A stretch of DNA of 64,000 nucleotides, from positions 6,757 through 70,756 of the forward strand of contig NZ_JBNLBH010000051.1 of NCBI RefSeq assembly GCF_050303215.1, written 5' to 3'. Both the position numbers and the translations under genes were made by a program. Below are positions 46,772-62,554 of this stretch, in pieces (the first letter of the stretch is position 1; every line of letters begins with the position of its first letter). The notes beneath the pieces were generated by a model. The model worked only from the letters and a program-made list of their open reading frames with translations. It was not told where the DNA came from and did not search any database. Source of the stretch: Haliangium sp050303215 (lineage in GTDB: Bacteria > Myxococcota_A > Polyangia > Haliangiales > Haliangiaceae).

Positions 46772-48856
46772 ATGAAGATCGCATCGATCACGCCCGTCGC
46801 CCCCGTCACATCCATCGCGTCCATCGCCGTCGCGATCGCGCTCGTGTGCGCCGTGGCCGCGTGCCGGCCTCCCGAGGCCGCTACGACGCAGCGCACCAAC
46901 GAGCGCGCCTCCCGCGCCGCCGCGAGTCCGCCCGGCCCCCGCTTCCGCACCGCCTACCCCGACTTGCACCGCGAGCTCCTGCGCCGCGAGCGCGAGCTGG
47001 TCCGGATCCCAACCACCTACGCGCAGCGCCACGCCCCGGCCCCGACCGAGGGCGCGGGATTTCGACCCGCGGGGCTGTACCTCGAGCCCGGGACCGACAC
47101 CTTGTGGGTGTGGTCGCGGGATCACCGTCTGCAGCGCGGCTACACCCGCGCTGGCAAGCGCTGGCGGGCCGCAGGCACTCGCGTCGGCCCCGCCGACACC
47201 CGCCGCTGTCAGGCCCTCACCGACACCCCGCTGACCCTGTGCGTGGGTCTGCACGAGCCCCGCGGCCTGGTCGCCTACGGCGCCGCCGAGTTCTCGTCCG
47301 GATTACCGGCCCGGGGCGGCTTCCGCGACCTGGCGGTGGTCGAAGCGCGCGAGCGCGTGTACGTCATCGACGCCTACCTCGACGTGCTGTGGACGCTCGA
47401 CCTCGACGGCGCGGTGCGGGGCCGGGTGGCGCTGGTGCCGGGCAGCTACCGCCTCGGCGCGATCGGCCGCGGGCACCTGTTCGTGCTGTCCTCCAACCAG
47501 CCCCGGCTGTCGATCATCCCCTTGGAGGAAGAAGGCATGCCGGGCGCGCCGGTGGGCCTGGAGCTGACCGCCCCGCCCCGCGACGCCGCCTACGACCACG
47601 CCACCGACACACTCTGGACCTCCGGCTACCGGGAGGAGCAGGTCCGCCGCTACCGCGGCTACGTCGAGAACCTCGAGTCGTTCGTGTACGGTTACCGGGC
47701 CGCGGATCTGATCCAGGGCCGACTGGCCCCGACCACGTCCATAAACCTCGCCGAGGCCGGCCTGAGCGACCCCGTCGCCGTGCACCCGACCCCGACCGCG
47801 CTCCTGGTGGCCGTCAGCGGCAGCCACTGCCTGGCCCGGGTGGAGCCCGGCCCGGGCCAGGTCACCGAGGTGGAGGCCGCGCCCAGCGCGCTCGTGCCCC
47901 AGGCCGTCGTCACCGGCGACGGCTACATCGCGGTCGCCGGCCTGCTCGACGACCGCGTGCACATCCACGACCCGTGCGACTTGGCCCGGGTTCAGACCCT
48001 GACCCTGAACGACGACGACGCCGCGTCGACGCTCCCGCCCGAGCCCTACCGCGTGGGCGAGCTGCTGTTCTACAGCAAGGCGCTGTGGGCCGACACCGCC
48101 CGCAACCGTTTCACCTGCAATAGCTGCCACTGGGACGGCCTGGTCGATCACCGCGTCCACCCCGGCCTGCAAGAGTCTCGTTGGGAGCAGATCCGCCCCG
48201 CCGCCGGCGTCGGCATGCTCACGCCGGTGTTCACTCCCGGCCAGGGCCGCACCCTCACCGGCGTCATCGACGGCTTCATCCGCGGGCTCGACGAGCGCTA
48301 CTGGCACACCCCCGAGGTCGGGGTGTGGCTCGACGACGTGGCCCTCGAGGTCGCCCCGGGCCAGCGCGTGGCCCTGGCCCCCTTCGACGTCCGCCTGGGC
48401 CTGCTCACCTTCCTGGCCCGGCGCCCGGTCGAGCCCGGCTACCTGCGCGCGCCCGGGCGGCCGCTGTCGGACTCGGCCCGGCGCGGCGCCGAGCTGTTCT
48501 GGCGCGACTGCGCCCGCTGCCACGAGCCTCGCGCCCGCATGGGCACCGGGCCGATTCTCGACCTCGCGTCCGGACTCGCCTACCTGGGCGAACGCCCGCT
48601 CGCCTTCGGAGGCGCGCGCATGGAGCTGACCGGGGTCGAGCCCAGCTTCACCAAGGCCGGCAACCGAATCTCGCCGCTCACCCAACTGAGCCGTGGCGGC
48701 CCCTTCTACAGCGATGGTTCAGCCCCCACCCTGGTCGACGCGGTGCGCCGCAGCGACCCCAAAAAGGCCCTGGTGCACGCCCCCGACAACGCCCGCCAGC
48801 CCTTCTACAGCCCCACCGACACCCGCGCCCTGGTCGACTTCCTGTTGTCGATCTGA
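46772..48856 (+). CDS. Di-haem cytochrome c lipoprotein with propeller-like N-terminal domain
   Basis: 694 residues. Lipobox AVAAC after a signal peptide. Residues ~90-420 are repetitive beta-strand sequence (FRPAGLYLEPGTDTLWVWS; DLAVVEARERVYVIDAYLD), probably a beta-propeller. The C-terminal part has two haem-c sites, CNSCH (~449) and CARCH (~580), in a MauG/di-haem peroxidase-like context (RRGAELFWRDCARCHEPR; FYSDGSAPTLVDAV). Known relatives are periplasmic electron-transfer or peroxidase-like enzymes; the exact substrate is unknown. Confidence 0.75.
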   Translation: MKIASITPVAPVTSIASIAVAIALVCAVAACRPPEAATTQRTNERASRAAASPPGPRFRTAYPDLHRELLRRERELVRIPTTYAQRHAPAPTEGAGFRPAGLYLEPGTDTLWVWSRDHRLQRGYTRAGKRWRAAGTRVGPADTRRCQALTDTPLTLCVGLHEPRGLVAYGAAEFSSGLPARGGFRDLAVVEARERVYVIDAYLDVLWTLDLDGAVRGRVALVPGSYRLGAIGRGHLFVLSSNQPRLSIIPLEEEGMPGAPVGLELTAPPRDAAYDHATDTLWTSGYREEQVRRYRGYVENLESFVYGYRAADLIQGRLAPTTSINLAEAGLSDPVAVHPTPTALLVAVSGSHCLARVEPGPGQVTEVEAAPSALVPQAVVTGDGYIAVAGLLDDRVHIHDPCDLARVQTLTLNDDDAASTLPPEPYRVGELLFYSKALWADTARNRFTCNSCHWDGLVDHRVHPGLQESRWEQIRPAAGVGMLTPVFTPGQGRTLTGVIDGFIRGLDERYWHTPEVGVWLDDVALEVAPGQRVALAPFDVRLGLLTFLARRPVEPGYLRAPGRPLSDSARRGAELFWRDCARCHEPRARMGTGPILDLASGLAYLGERPLAFGGARMELTGVEPSFTKAGNRISPLTQLSRGGPFYSDGSAPTLVDAVRRSDPKKALVHAPDNARQPFYSPTDTRALVDFLLSI

Positions 48857-48915
48857 GCCCCGCACGCCGAGCCCCGCACGCCTCCTCCCCGGCAGCCCCG
48901 CAGCGCCGCGGCGAC

Positions 48916-49275
48916 TCACCCCGGAGACCGCTCGCGCCAACGTTCGCGGCGGCGGACCTGCAGCCGGTCGACGATCTCGCGCAGCTTGGGGTCCCCGGCC
49001 TTGCGGATGTCGTGACGCACGCCCTTCTCGGTGTTGCAGCCGTCGCAGGCCAGGGCCAGGTTCTCCAGCTCGTCGGTGCCGCCGTGGTGGCGGGGCACGA
49101 TGTGCTCGATGCTGGCGCGGCCGAGCGGCTCGCCCTCGGCCGAGATCACCAGGCGCCGGTTGCAGTGGATGCACTTCCCGACCCACACCTGCTCCCCCTG
49201 CGGGGTGGTGGTGAGATCAAACGTGCAGTCGGTTGCCACGATGGCGAGGATCTGACGACGTTTCGTGCGACTCAT
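48916..49275 (-). CDS. HNH endonuclease domain protein
   Basis: 119 residues. Zinc-type HNH: CIHC and CDGC pairs bracket IEHIVPRHHGGTDELENLALAC, with HH and N as catalytic/metal residues. Stand-alone nuclease of unknown target (repair, mobile or phage-related). ATG at 49275, divergent from the hybrid kinase. Confidence 0.82.
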   Translation of the reverse strand: MSRTKRRQILAIVATDCTFDLTTTPQGEQVWVGKCIHCNRRLVISAEGEPLGRASIEHIVPRHHGGTDELENLALACDGCNTEKGVRHDIRKAGDPKLREIVDRLQVRRRERWRERSPG

Positions 49276-49385
49276 ACTGAGATTTCGGAATCAGGCCCAA
49301 AAGAACAGGAATACACCTTACCCCCATGCGGTACCATGAACGCTGACGCTCTGACCACACCACCTACAAGCGCGCCGAGGTCTGC

Positions 49386-52556
<3,171 letters not shown>

Positions 52557-52647
52557 GCGCCGGCCCGGCCCTGTCGGCGCCGGGCGGTGCGGGTGCCCCG
52601 GCCGAGTAGCGCTTGGCCGCCCCGGGCAGGTGCGATACAAGCGAGAG

Positions 52648-54495
52648 ATGAGCACGCCGCGCCCGCCCGCCCTGTTCTCCGACCACGCGCTCCTCGACGA
52701 CAGCCTGCCCGCGGCGTGGCAGCCGCTGCGAGCCCTCCTGGCCGAGCTGGAGGGACTCCTGAGCGACCCCGACGACCGCCCGCTGGCGCAGCGCCGAGCC
52801 GTGGCCGCCCCGCTGCGGGACCGGATCCTGACCGAGACCGCCCGGCTGGTGGCCGCGGCCCCCGACGCGCACCCCATCGCGCCCGAGCGCCACCTCGACT
52901 GGTTCGCCGACGCGGTGCTGCTGTGGAGCTGGTTCGCCCACGCCGGGGGTCATATCCGGCTCGACACCCTCGGCGCCGAGACCCTGCCCGAGTTCCCGGT
53001 CGACTTCAAGCCCGACGACGCCGACCGCGCCCTGCTCACCCGCGCCCTCGGCCGGGTCACCGGCCTCGACCCCGCCGCGCTGCAGGACCGCGCCCGCCGC
53101 CTCCGCAGGCTCACGTCCAACCTCGAGCTCAAGCGCGCGATCACGGCCGCGATCGCCGACCGGGTCCGCGCCGCCGACGACGCCGACGCGGCCGTCTTGG
53201 ACCTGTTTCGGAGCATGTACGGCGAGCTGCCCTTCCGCCCCGGCGACATCCGCATCGTGTGCGCCTCGGCGCTGTCGTTCTTCTGCATCCCCATCGCCGA
53301 GGACGGCGGCCTCGACCTCGTCGACTTCGGCGCCCGCCCCGACGCCGACCAGGACCGCATCCGAACCTTCCTGCATCAGGCCCAGAAGGCCAACCTGAGC
53401 GCCAAGCAGGTCCGCTTCCCGGCCTTTGGCCTGTTCGACCTCGACCGCCTCGACCCCGCCCTGCTGCACGCGCTGTGGACCACGGTGCGCGCCCAGCCCG
53501 GACTCGAACAGGTGTCCGAGCGGGTCCTGGCCGAGACCCTGGCCACCATGGTCATCATCGTGCCCGCGGCCGAGGCCGAGATGTTCCTGGTCCACGACGT
53601 GTGGGGCCACGGCTGGCAGGAGACCCTGTGCGAGTTCGAGTGGCTGTTCGCTGACTTCCGCCACCTCGACGCCGCCCTCGGCCCCAACACCGGCGCCGAC
53701 GCCGACGGCGTAGGCGGGCCTCGCCTGGCCGACGCCTTCCCGACCGCAGACGGGGCCGCGGTCCTCGACCGCGCGGTCCTCGACCAGGTGGTCGAGCGCG
53801 ACCTGCGCCGGCGCATCAAGATCGGCCTCAACCTGGCCGCGTCGGAGTGCTTCGCCGATCTCATCGAGCACAAGTTCGTGCGCCTGTTCGGCCCCGAGCG
53901 CGGGCTGCCCTCGTCATCGCTGGTGCCCACCGCGCCCCTGCGCATGGATCTCAACGTCACCGACCTCAAGCGCGCGGCCCGGATGTGGCGCAAGCCCTAC
54001 CTGCGCCTGCGCGACGAGCCCGGCGAGCGCGCCCGCCTGGGCGCGGCCCTGGTCCAGGCCGGGGTGTCCGAGACCGGCCTCGACCAGGCCCTGCGCGAGG
54101 CCGCCGAGCACATCGCCGACCGCTTCGCGCACGCCTTCTCCACCCGCATCGGAGCCGACGCCGACGCCGCCCCGGGCCCGAACGGGACCGTGCCCACCAC
54201 GGTCATCGAGCGCGCCCTGTGCAGCGTGGTCACCCTCGACGGCGAGCTCGACGCCCTGCTGGCCCGGGGCCAGAACCGCCACCGCGCCCTGCGCGACGCG
54301 CGCGGCCCCGACACCCCGCGCTGGCACTGCCCGCCCGCGTGCATCGACCTCATCGCCCTGGTGCTGGGCTGGTATTACGACCAGGACCACGCCGTGGTCC
54401 TGTGGCACCTCGACGAGCTCCTGCGCGACGAGATCTGGCCCAGCCTGATCGCCCTGGAGCAGGCCATCCTGGCCGAGCTCGACGGCGCCGGCTGA
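52648..54495 (+). CDS. Large helical protein with HD-H-E clusters, unknown function
   Basis: 615 residues, no signal peptide or clear membrane helices. Two motif clusters look metal-binding: HDVWGHGWQETLCEFEWLF (His ~316) and ASECFADLIEHKFVRLF (~396-412). Other conserved-looking parts are HLDWFADAVLLWSWF and LGWYYDQDHAVVLWHLDE. A diiron or other metalloenzyme is plausible but I recognise no family. ATG at 52648; an in-frame GTG at 52630 adds six residues. Followed 152 bp later by a lipoprotein gene on the same strand. Confidence 0.65.
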   Translation: MSTPRPPALFSDHALLDDSLPAAWQPLRALLAELEGLLSDPDDRPLAQRRAVAAPLRDRILTETARLVAAAPDAHPIAPERHLDWFADAVLLWSWFAHAGGHIRLDTLGAETLPEFPVDFKPDDADRALLTRALGRVTGLDPAALQDRARRLRRLTSNLELKRAITAAIADRVRAADDADAAVLDLFRSMYGELPFRPGDIRIVCASALSFFCIPIAEDGGLDLVDFGARPDADQDRIRTFLHQAQKANLSAKQVRFPAFGLFDLDRLDPALLHALWTTVRAQPGLEQVSERVLAETLATMVIIVPAAEAEMFLVHDVWGHGWQETLCEFEWLFADFRHLDAALGPNTGADADGVGGPRLADAFPTADGAAVLDRAVLDQVVERDLRRRIKIGLNLAASECFADLIEHKFVRLFGPERGLPSSSLVPTAPLRMDLNVTDLKRAARMWRKPYLRLRDEPGERARLGAALVQAGVSETGLDQALREAAEHIADRFAHAFSTRIGADADAAPGPNGTVPTTVIERALCSVVTLDGELDALLARGQNRHRALRDARGPDTPRWHCPPACIDLIALVLGWYYDQDHAVVLWHLDELLRDEIWPSLIALEQAILAELDGAG

Positions 54496-54647
54496 GCCGC
54501 GCCGGGCCCGCGCCGGGCTGGGACCCTGGGACACCCGCCGGGACAGCCGGCGCCCGCCCAGGTGTCCCAACGCCGGGCCCCGAGCACGCACGCGGCCGCG
54601 CTGCGCCGACGTCATCGTCGAGCTCTCGGCCGGCATGGCGCGTGCAA

Positions 54648-56408
54648 ATGCCGCCCGCCATGTACTCACCTCCCCCTCGTTTGCGCACTGTCCCGTATGC
54701 CTTCGTCGCGTCCTTGGCCCTCGCGGCCGGCGCCTGCGGCAGCCCCTCCAAAGCTCCTGCGAGCCCGGCCGGCGCGGCCGCTCAGCCGGCCCCGCCGCCG
54801 CCCCCCACCTTCCGCTTCATCCCCTCGGACACCTCCTACGCCGTGGTCAACGTCGCCCCGCCACCGGCCCCGTACGTGGACCATGTCCTGGCCGAGCTTG
54901 CGGCCGAGCTCGACGGCCTCTCCGCCGACATCGAAGCCGTGCGCGCCCAGGCCGAGCTGGCCCCGCCCGAGCGCCTGCTCGTGGCCGCGTTCGACACCTT
55001 CCACGGCCGCCTCACCCGCGCCGGCCTGGCCGAGCTCGGGTTCGCGCCCCAGCCCCGAGTGGCCCTGTACGGGGTCGACCTCATGCCGGCGCTGCGACTC
55101 GAGCTCGCCGACGGCGCCGCCGTCGAGGGCCTGATCAACGAGCTCCTCACCGGCGCGGAGATGCCCGTGCCCCGCGACGAGCTCGACGGTCACGGCTACT
55201 GGTTCTTCGACATCCCCGGCCAGGGCGTGGCCGCGATCGTGGCCGTGGTCGACGATCAGCTCGTGCTCGCGGCCGCCCCCAGCGCGCCCGCGCCGCTGCG
55301 CCGGGCCCACATCGCGACCCTGCTCACCGGCCCGGCCCGCGCCGTGACCCACAGCCGACGCTTCGAGACCCTCGCCCGCACCCACGGCCTGGGCGAGCAC
55401 GCCCAGATCGTGGTCGATCTGCAGGGCGCCTTCGACAAGCTTTTTGGTGAGCCCGGCGCGCGCCTCCCGGCCGAGCTCCGGGGCGAGCTGGCCAGCCTGT
55501 CCGACACCTGCCAAACCGAGATCCGCGGCCTCGTGGCTACCCTGCCGCGCCTGGCCCTCGGGCTCCAGGCCGCGCCCGGCGCCGACGTCGATCTCGCCAT
55601 CGCCATCGACACCAGCCACGCCGCCAGCCTGCGCGCCCTGGAGACCCCGGTGCCCGGCCTCGGCGCCGCCCCCGACCAGCGCAACCTGATCTCGATGGGC
55701 ATCGCCTTGGACATCGACGGCGCCCTGGCCTTCATCGAGCAGCGGGCCCAGGCCGTGCGCGCCCAGCCCTTCCAGTGCGAGTACCTGGTCGAGCTCAACC
55801 AGGCCGCCGACGAGCTCGTGGCCAACCTGGCCGAGAGCAGCCAGCAGCTCCCGGCCATCGCCCGCGATCCCCGCGGCCTGTACGTGGCCCTGCGCGACGG
55901 CGACTTCAGCCAAGACCCGCCGTCCAAGCTCCAGGCCATGGTCATCCTGGCCATGAAGAGGCCCGCGCTGCTGGTCGATATGGCCCGCGCCTTCGTGCCC
56001 CAGCTCTCCGGGCTGGAGCTGCAGCCCAACGGCGCCCCGGCCGAGCTGCCCCTGCCGCCGCTGCCCGAGCCGGTGTTCGACACCCCCCGCGTGGCCCTGA
56101 CCGAGGGCGCCGTGGGCGTGTCCGTGGGCGCGACCATGGAGCCCGAGCTGGCCGCCGCCATGTCCACCCCGCCCGCGGCCGCCGGCCCGCTGCTCCGACT
56201 CGACCTCGACCTGGTGCGCGTGGCCGCCCTGGCCGTGGCCCAGGGCGACGAGTTCCCCGAGCCCCTGCGCGCCTTCGCCCGCGGCCAGCTCCTCATCGAC
56301 GCCGGCGAGACCGGGGTCGTGATCCGCGCCCACGGCACCTTCGACCACGCGTCCGCCCAGCGCGCCGAGGCCTCCGCCGCCCCGACCAAGCGCGTGAGCG
56401 CGCGCTGA
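54648..56408 (+). CDS. Large lipoprotein, unknown
   Basis: 586 residues. The signal peptide ends in lipobox ALAAGAC, followed by a Pro/Ala-rich tether and a long mature part starting FIPSDTSYAVVNVAPPPAP. Several LxLELADGA-type strand-helix stretches suggest a repeated alpha/beta architecture (three similar ~150-residue parts are possible). No known enzyme motif. ATG at 54648 or 54660. The 3' end lies in a short tandem repeat. Confidence 0.65.
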   Translation: MPPAMYSPPPRLRTVPYAFVASLALAAGACGSPSKAPASPAGAAAQPAPPPPPTFRFIPSDTSYAVVNVAPPPAPYVDHVLAELAAELDGLSADIEAVRAQAELAPPERLLVAAFDTFHGRLTRAGLAELGFAPQPRVALYGVDLMPALRLELADGAAVEGLINELLTGAEMPVPRDELDGHGYWFFDIPGQGVAAIVAVVDDQLVLAAAPSAPAPLRRAHIATLLTGPARAVTHSRRFETLARTHGLGEHAQIVVDLQGAFDKLFGEPGARLPAELRGELASLSDTCQTEIRGLVATLPRLALGLQAAPGADVDLAIAIDTSHAASLRALETPVPGLGAAPDQRNLISMGIALDIDGALAFIEQRAQAVRAQPFQCEYLVELNQAADELVANLAESSQQLPAIARDPRGLYVALRDGDFSQDPPSKLQAMVILAMKRPALLVDMARAFVPQLSGLELQPNGAPAELPLPPLPEPVFDTPRVALTEGAVGVSVGATMEPELAAAMSTPPAAAGPLLRLDLDLVRVAALAVAQGDEFPEPLRAFARGQLLIDAGETGVVIRAHGTFDHASAQRAEASAAPTKRVSAR

Positions 56409-56444
56409 TAGCGTGAGCGCGCTGATAGCGTGAGCGCGCGCTGA
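56392..56444. repeat. 17-19-bp tandem repeat, three copies, over a stop codon
   Basis: GCGTGAGCGCGCGCTGATA-like units at 56392, 56411 and 56428. The stop of the preceding gene lies in the first unit. Confidence 0.75.
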
Positions 56445-56495
56445 CCTGGGCGCAGCGCTCGTCCCGGCTGCACCTGCGGCCGTGCCCAGGCCGAG

Positions 56496-59243
<2,748 letters not shown>

Positions 59244-59245
59244 GG

Positions 59246-60292
59246 CTACGCTCCCCAGGTGGTCGCGGCCCGGAGCTTGCTCCACAGATCGGCCCCGGTC
59301 AGGCCGGGCGAGCCCTGGCCGGCGTCCTCGGCGGCGCGCACGAGGGCGACGATGAGGGCGTTGAGCGGCGCGGGCTGGCCGATGCGCTGGCCGAGGTGGA
59401 CGATCTCACCGTTGAGCTCGTCGATCTCGGTGGGGCGGCCCTGCTGCAGATCTTCCCACATCGACGACCGGGCGTCCGGATCGATGGCCAGCATGCGGCC
59501 GGCCACGCGGGTGAAGGCCCAGGTGGGCAGGCGCAAGATCCACGGGATCGCGCCCGGAGGGGCAGCCGCGAGCCGCACGGGCCGGATCCCGGCCGAGCGG
59601 ACCAAACCGAGGGCCTCGGCCATGACCGCGGCCAGGCAGCGGCGGTAGTCGGCGTCGCCGAGCTCGGTGAGCAAAGGGACGCCGGCGAGGGCGTTGATGG
59701 GGTTGTTGAGGTTGAGCAGCAGCTTGCTCCACAACACTCGGTCGAAGTCGGCGTAGGCGGTCAGGGGCAGGCCGGCGCGGGCGAAGTACTGGTGCCAGTG
59801 GGCGTCGAGGGCGGGCGCGGACGCGATGGCGAGGGTGCCCTCGGTGCCGCGGTGGAAGTGGCCCTGGCCCTGGTGCACGACGTTGAAGGGCACCATCCCG
59901 GCGATGACGCGCTCGGCGCCGAGGGTTTGGGCCAGGAGGCCGGCGTTGCGGAGGCCGTTCTGAAAGCTGATGACGCGGCCCTGGGGGCCCAGGGCGGGCG
60001 CGATGGCGGCGGCGGCCGCGGCGGTGTGGCGGCTCTTCACGGTGACCAAATACAGCGACGACGGCGGGGCCGCGCCGATCTCGGAGACCAGCGTGAAGGC
60101 CTCGGCCGGGAGGGTGCGCCTGACCCCGTCGAGGTCGCTCACGCTGAGGCCGTGAGCCCGGATCTCTTCGATGATGCGAGGGCGCGCGACCAGCGTGACC
60201 GCGGCTCCCGCGGCGGCCAGCGAGGTGCCCAGGAAACAGCCGATCGAGCCGGCGCCGAACACCGTGATCGGGTCGGAGGCAGACGCTGACAT
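59246..60292 (-). CDS. panE: 2-dehydropantoate 2-reductase (ketopantoate reductase) family
   Basis: 348 residues. N-terminal NADPH motif VFGAGSIGCFLG, then FQNGLRNA, and the catalytic-Lys segment LWSKLLLNLNNPINALAG. Reduces ketopantoate to pantoate in pantothenate synthesis, though many family members act on other 2-ketoacids. ATG at 60292. Followed by hrpB with two bases between stop and start. Confidence 0.82.
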   Translation of the reverse strand: MSASASDPITVFGAGSIGCFLGTSLAAAGAAVTLVARPRIIEEIRAHGLSVSDLDGVRRTLPAEAFTLVSEIGAAPPSSLYLVTVKSRHTAAAAAAIAPALGPQGRVISFQNGLRNAGLLAQTLGAERVIAGMVPFNVVHQGQGHFHRGTEGTLAIASAPALDAHWHQYFARAGLPLTAYADFDRVLWSKLLLNLNNPINALAGVPLLTELGDADYRRCLAAVMAEALGLVRSAGIRPVRLAAAPPGAIPWILRLPTWAFTRVAGRMLAIDPDARSSMWEDLQQGRPTEIDELNGEIVHLGQRIGQPAPLNALIVALVRAAEDAGQGSPGLTGADLWSKLRAATTWGA

Positions 60293-60429
60293 GGCGCCAT
60301 CATGGCGTGCTCGGCAGGGCCGCGCAAGCGGCTCGGTCTCACATTGGATCACGCCGGCCCGGGCGTTCGGGCGGACGCTTCGGGATCGATCGACGTCCAC
60401 CTGGTACCATCGCGAGTCGAGGCCCCGCC

Positions 60430-61239
60430 ATGAATACGACCCCCAAGCCCTTGCCGACCACCATCGACGGCGTGATCGCGCGAACAGACGATATCCTCAA
60501 CCTGAGCCGGGCCGGAGCGAGCCGGCTGGGCTATTTCGCCGCCCTGTACAAGCGCGTGACGATCACGGTCCGAGCCCTCCTGGGCAAGGGCTACTTCGAT
60601 GACGATGCGCGCATGGAGCACCTGGACGTGACCTTCGCGAATCGGTACCTCGCGGCCCTGGACGACTACACGTCCGATGGACCCGGCTGTACCGCGCCCT
60701 GGCGGGTGGCGTTCGACGCGCTCGCCAATCCCAAGCTGCTCATCCTGCAACACCTGGTGATCGGCATGAACGCGCACATCGAGCTGGACCTCGGGGTCGC
60801 GGTCGCCCAGGTCGCGCCCGGTAATGAGCTCGCGTCGCTCTACGATGACTTCAACAAGATCAACACTCTGTTGGCGACCCTGTCTCCCCTGGTGGAGAAG
60901 GAGATCGGCCACCTGTCGCCCATGATCCACCTGGCCGAGAAAGTCGGCGAGAAGCTCGAAAAGCCCATCGTGGACACCGGTATGATGGTCGCGCGCAGCA
61001 CGGCGTGGGAGCTGGCCGAGAAGCTGGCGCACGCGAGCCCCGAAGAGCAGGAGCACATCATCGCCGAGCGCGCACGCGAAGTGGGTCGCTGGGGCAAGGA
61101 GATCGCGGATCCTCCCTTCTTGGCCGAGGCCGCGCTGCGGGTCATCGAGCTGGCCGAGTCGAATGATGTCCGAGCCATCATCGCGACGCTGGACAAGCCC
61201 GACGTGATCGAGTTCCAGGGCTCTCCGATCACGACATGA
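60430..61239 (+). CDS. DUF5995-family protein
   Basis: 269 residues, all-helical. Family-type features: YFAALYKRVTITVRALLGKGYFDD and HLVIGMNAHIELDLG. Function unknown; no signal peptide. Divergent from the PanE-like gene. Confidence 0.7.
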   Translation: MNTTPKPLPTTIDGVIARTDDILNLSRAGASRLGYFAALYKRVTITVRALLGKGYFDDDARMEHLDVTFANRYLAALDDYTSDGPGCTAPWRVAFDALANPKLLILQHLVIGMNAHIELDLGVAVAQVAPGNELASLYDDFNKINTLLATLSPLVEKEIGHLSPMIHLAEKVGEKLEKPIVDTGMMVARSTAWELAEKLAHASPEEQEHIIAERAREVGRWGKEIADPPFLAEAALRVIELAESNDVRAIIATLDKPDVIEFQGSPITT

Positions 61240-61525
61240 GGGCGGCGGGGCCGCCGAAACCTGGCATCGGTGCAAGCGACGCACCGGCGCGACGCTACTG
61301 CGCAGTCACCGAGACCTCTGCGATTCCGAACGACTGGCTCCCGAAGATCCTCGTGATGTCACCGAGCAGAACCTCGACGAACTCATCCTGTTGAGCCTGC
61401 GAACTGTTGGAGAAATGTGCATCGTTCGCGGAGCCCCAGCGGTGGCCACGGCTGGTCGAGCGGCTGTCGCCTCAGGAGGGAGGCCAACAGTGGATGCACA
61501 CCCGCTCATGTCGTAGACTGCGCCC

Positions 61526-62554
61526 ATGCGGACACGCATCGAAATCGCCAACCTGCGCGGAATTCGCGAAGGCGCCATCGACGACTTGGCGCCGCTGTCG
61601 ATCCTCGTGGGGCCAAACAACTCCGGCAAGTCCACCTTGCTGGAGGCCCTGTGGGTGCACGCGCACGAGGGCGGCACCGAAGCAGTGTACGACCTGCTGC
61701 ACAATCGCGGCTGGTGCGGAGCCGAGAGCGCGAAACAACTGTACTTCGACCCGGCCAAGCCAGTCGTCGTCCGATGCCGGCAAGACGATATCGACTCGGA
61801 GGTGTCGTTCATGTTCAGCGTTGGGTACTCGTCGCACTTGGACTCACTGATGGAGGAGCTCAGAGAGAACGACGACGAAGTCGCGTTCCGTATCGAGGTC
61901 AAGAAGGACGGCGTCGTTCGAGAGGAACGGCTCATCGGCGAGGGTGGGACGACAGGCACTTGTTGGCGAGGCGAAGTCGACGAACCTCCGCCGGAGCCAC
62001 AAGGGGAGCTGATCTGCGTCGGCACGGTGAACACCTTCGGCGAAGTCGAAGATGCATATTCGGCGGCCGTCGCCAAAGGGATGGAGTCGCACATCCAAGA
62101 TCTCCTGCCCCGCCTCGGCCTCGTCGACGAGAGCCTTCGCATCCTCAAGCGCGGCGATGAGTACGTGCTCCATACGGTCGCGACCGGACGCCAGGCCATC
62201 CCGCTATACATGTCGGGTGACGGCTTCAAGCGCTTGCTCCTGATCGCCTGTGTGCTGGCCGAACGAGCTGGCCAGCTCGTGCTCTTGGAGGAGCCCGAGG
62301 CCTTTCAACACCCACGCTACCTGCACGAGTTGAGCGCGCTGATCTGGGGTGCCATCGCTCAGGGGACCCAGGTCGTGCTGTCCACACACAGCCTAGATCT
62401 GCTCCGCAGCCTGCTCCTGGCAGAGCGCGCCGACCTCTCCCAGGCCGCCGTGTTCAAGACCGCGCTCCGAGGCAACGTCCTGCGCACTGCGCGCATTTCG
62501 GGCCCCCAGGCACAAGAACGCCTCGGTGAGTTGGAAGAGGATCTCCGGATATGA
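61526..62554 (+). CDS. AAA ATPase (AAA_15/21, OLD-like), part 1 of an ATPase-TOPRIM pair
   Basis: 342 residues. Walker A VGPNNSGKST (~27-36), ABC-like signature region LYMSGDGFKRLLLI, Walker B LVLLEEPEAFQHP (~250) and STHS (~285) give a complete SMC/ABC-like ATPase as in OLD, GajA or AriA. A ~130-residue coiled or variable insert lies between the Walker motifs. Overlaps the next gene by ATGA. Context (IS element, Rpn remnant) favours a phage- or plasmid-defence module. Confidence 0.85.
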   Translation: MRTRIEIANLRGIREGAIDDLAPLSILVGPNNSGKSTLLEALWVHAHEGGTEAVYDLLHNRGWCGAESAKQLYFDPAKPVVVRCRQDDIDSEVSFMFSVGYSSHLDSLMEELRENDDEVAFRIEVKKDGVVREERLIGEGGTTGTCWRGEVDEPPPEPQGELICVGTVNTFGEVEDAYSAAVAKGMESHIQDLLPRLGLVDESLRILKRGDEYVLHTVATGRQAIPLYMSGDGFKRLLLIACVLAERAGQLVLLEEPEAFQHPRYLHELSALIWGAIAQGTQVVLSTHSLDLLRSLLLAERADLSQAAVFKTALRGNVLRTARISGPQAQERLGELEEDLRI

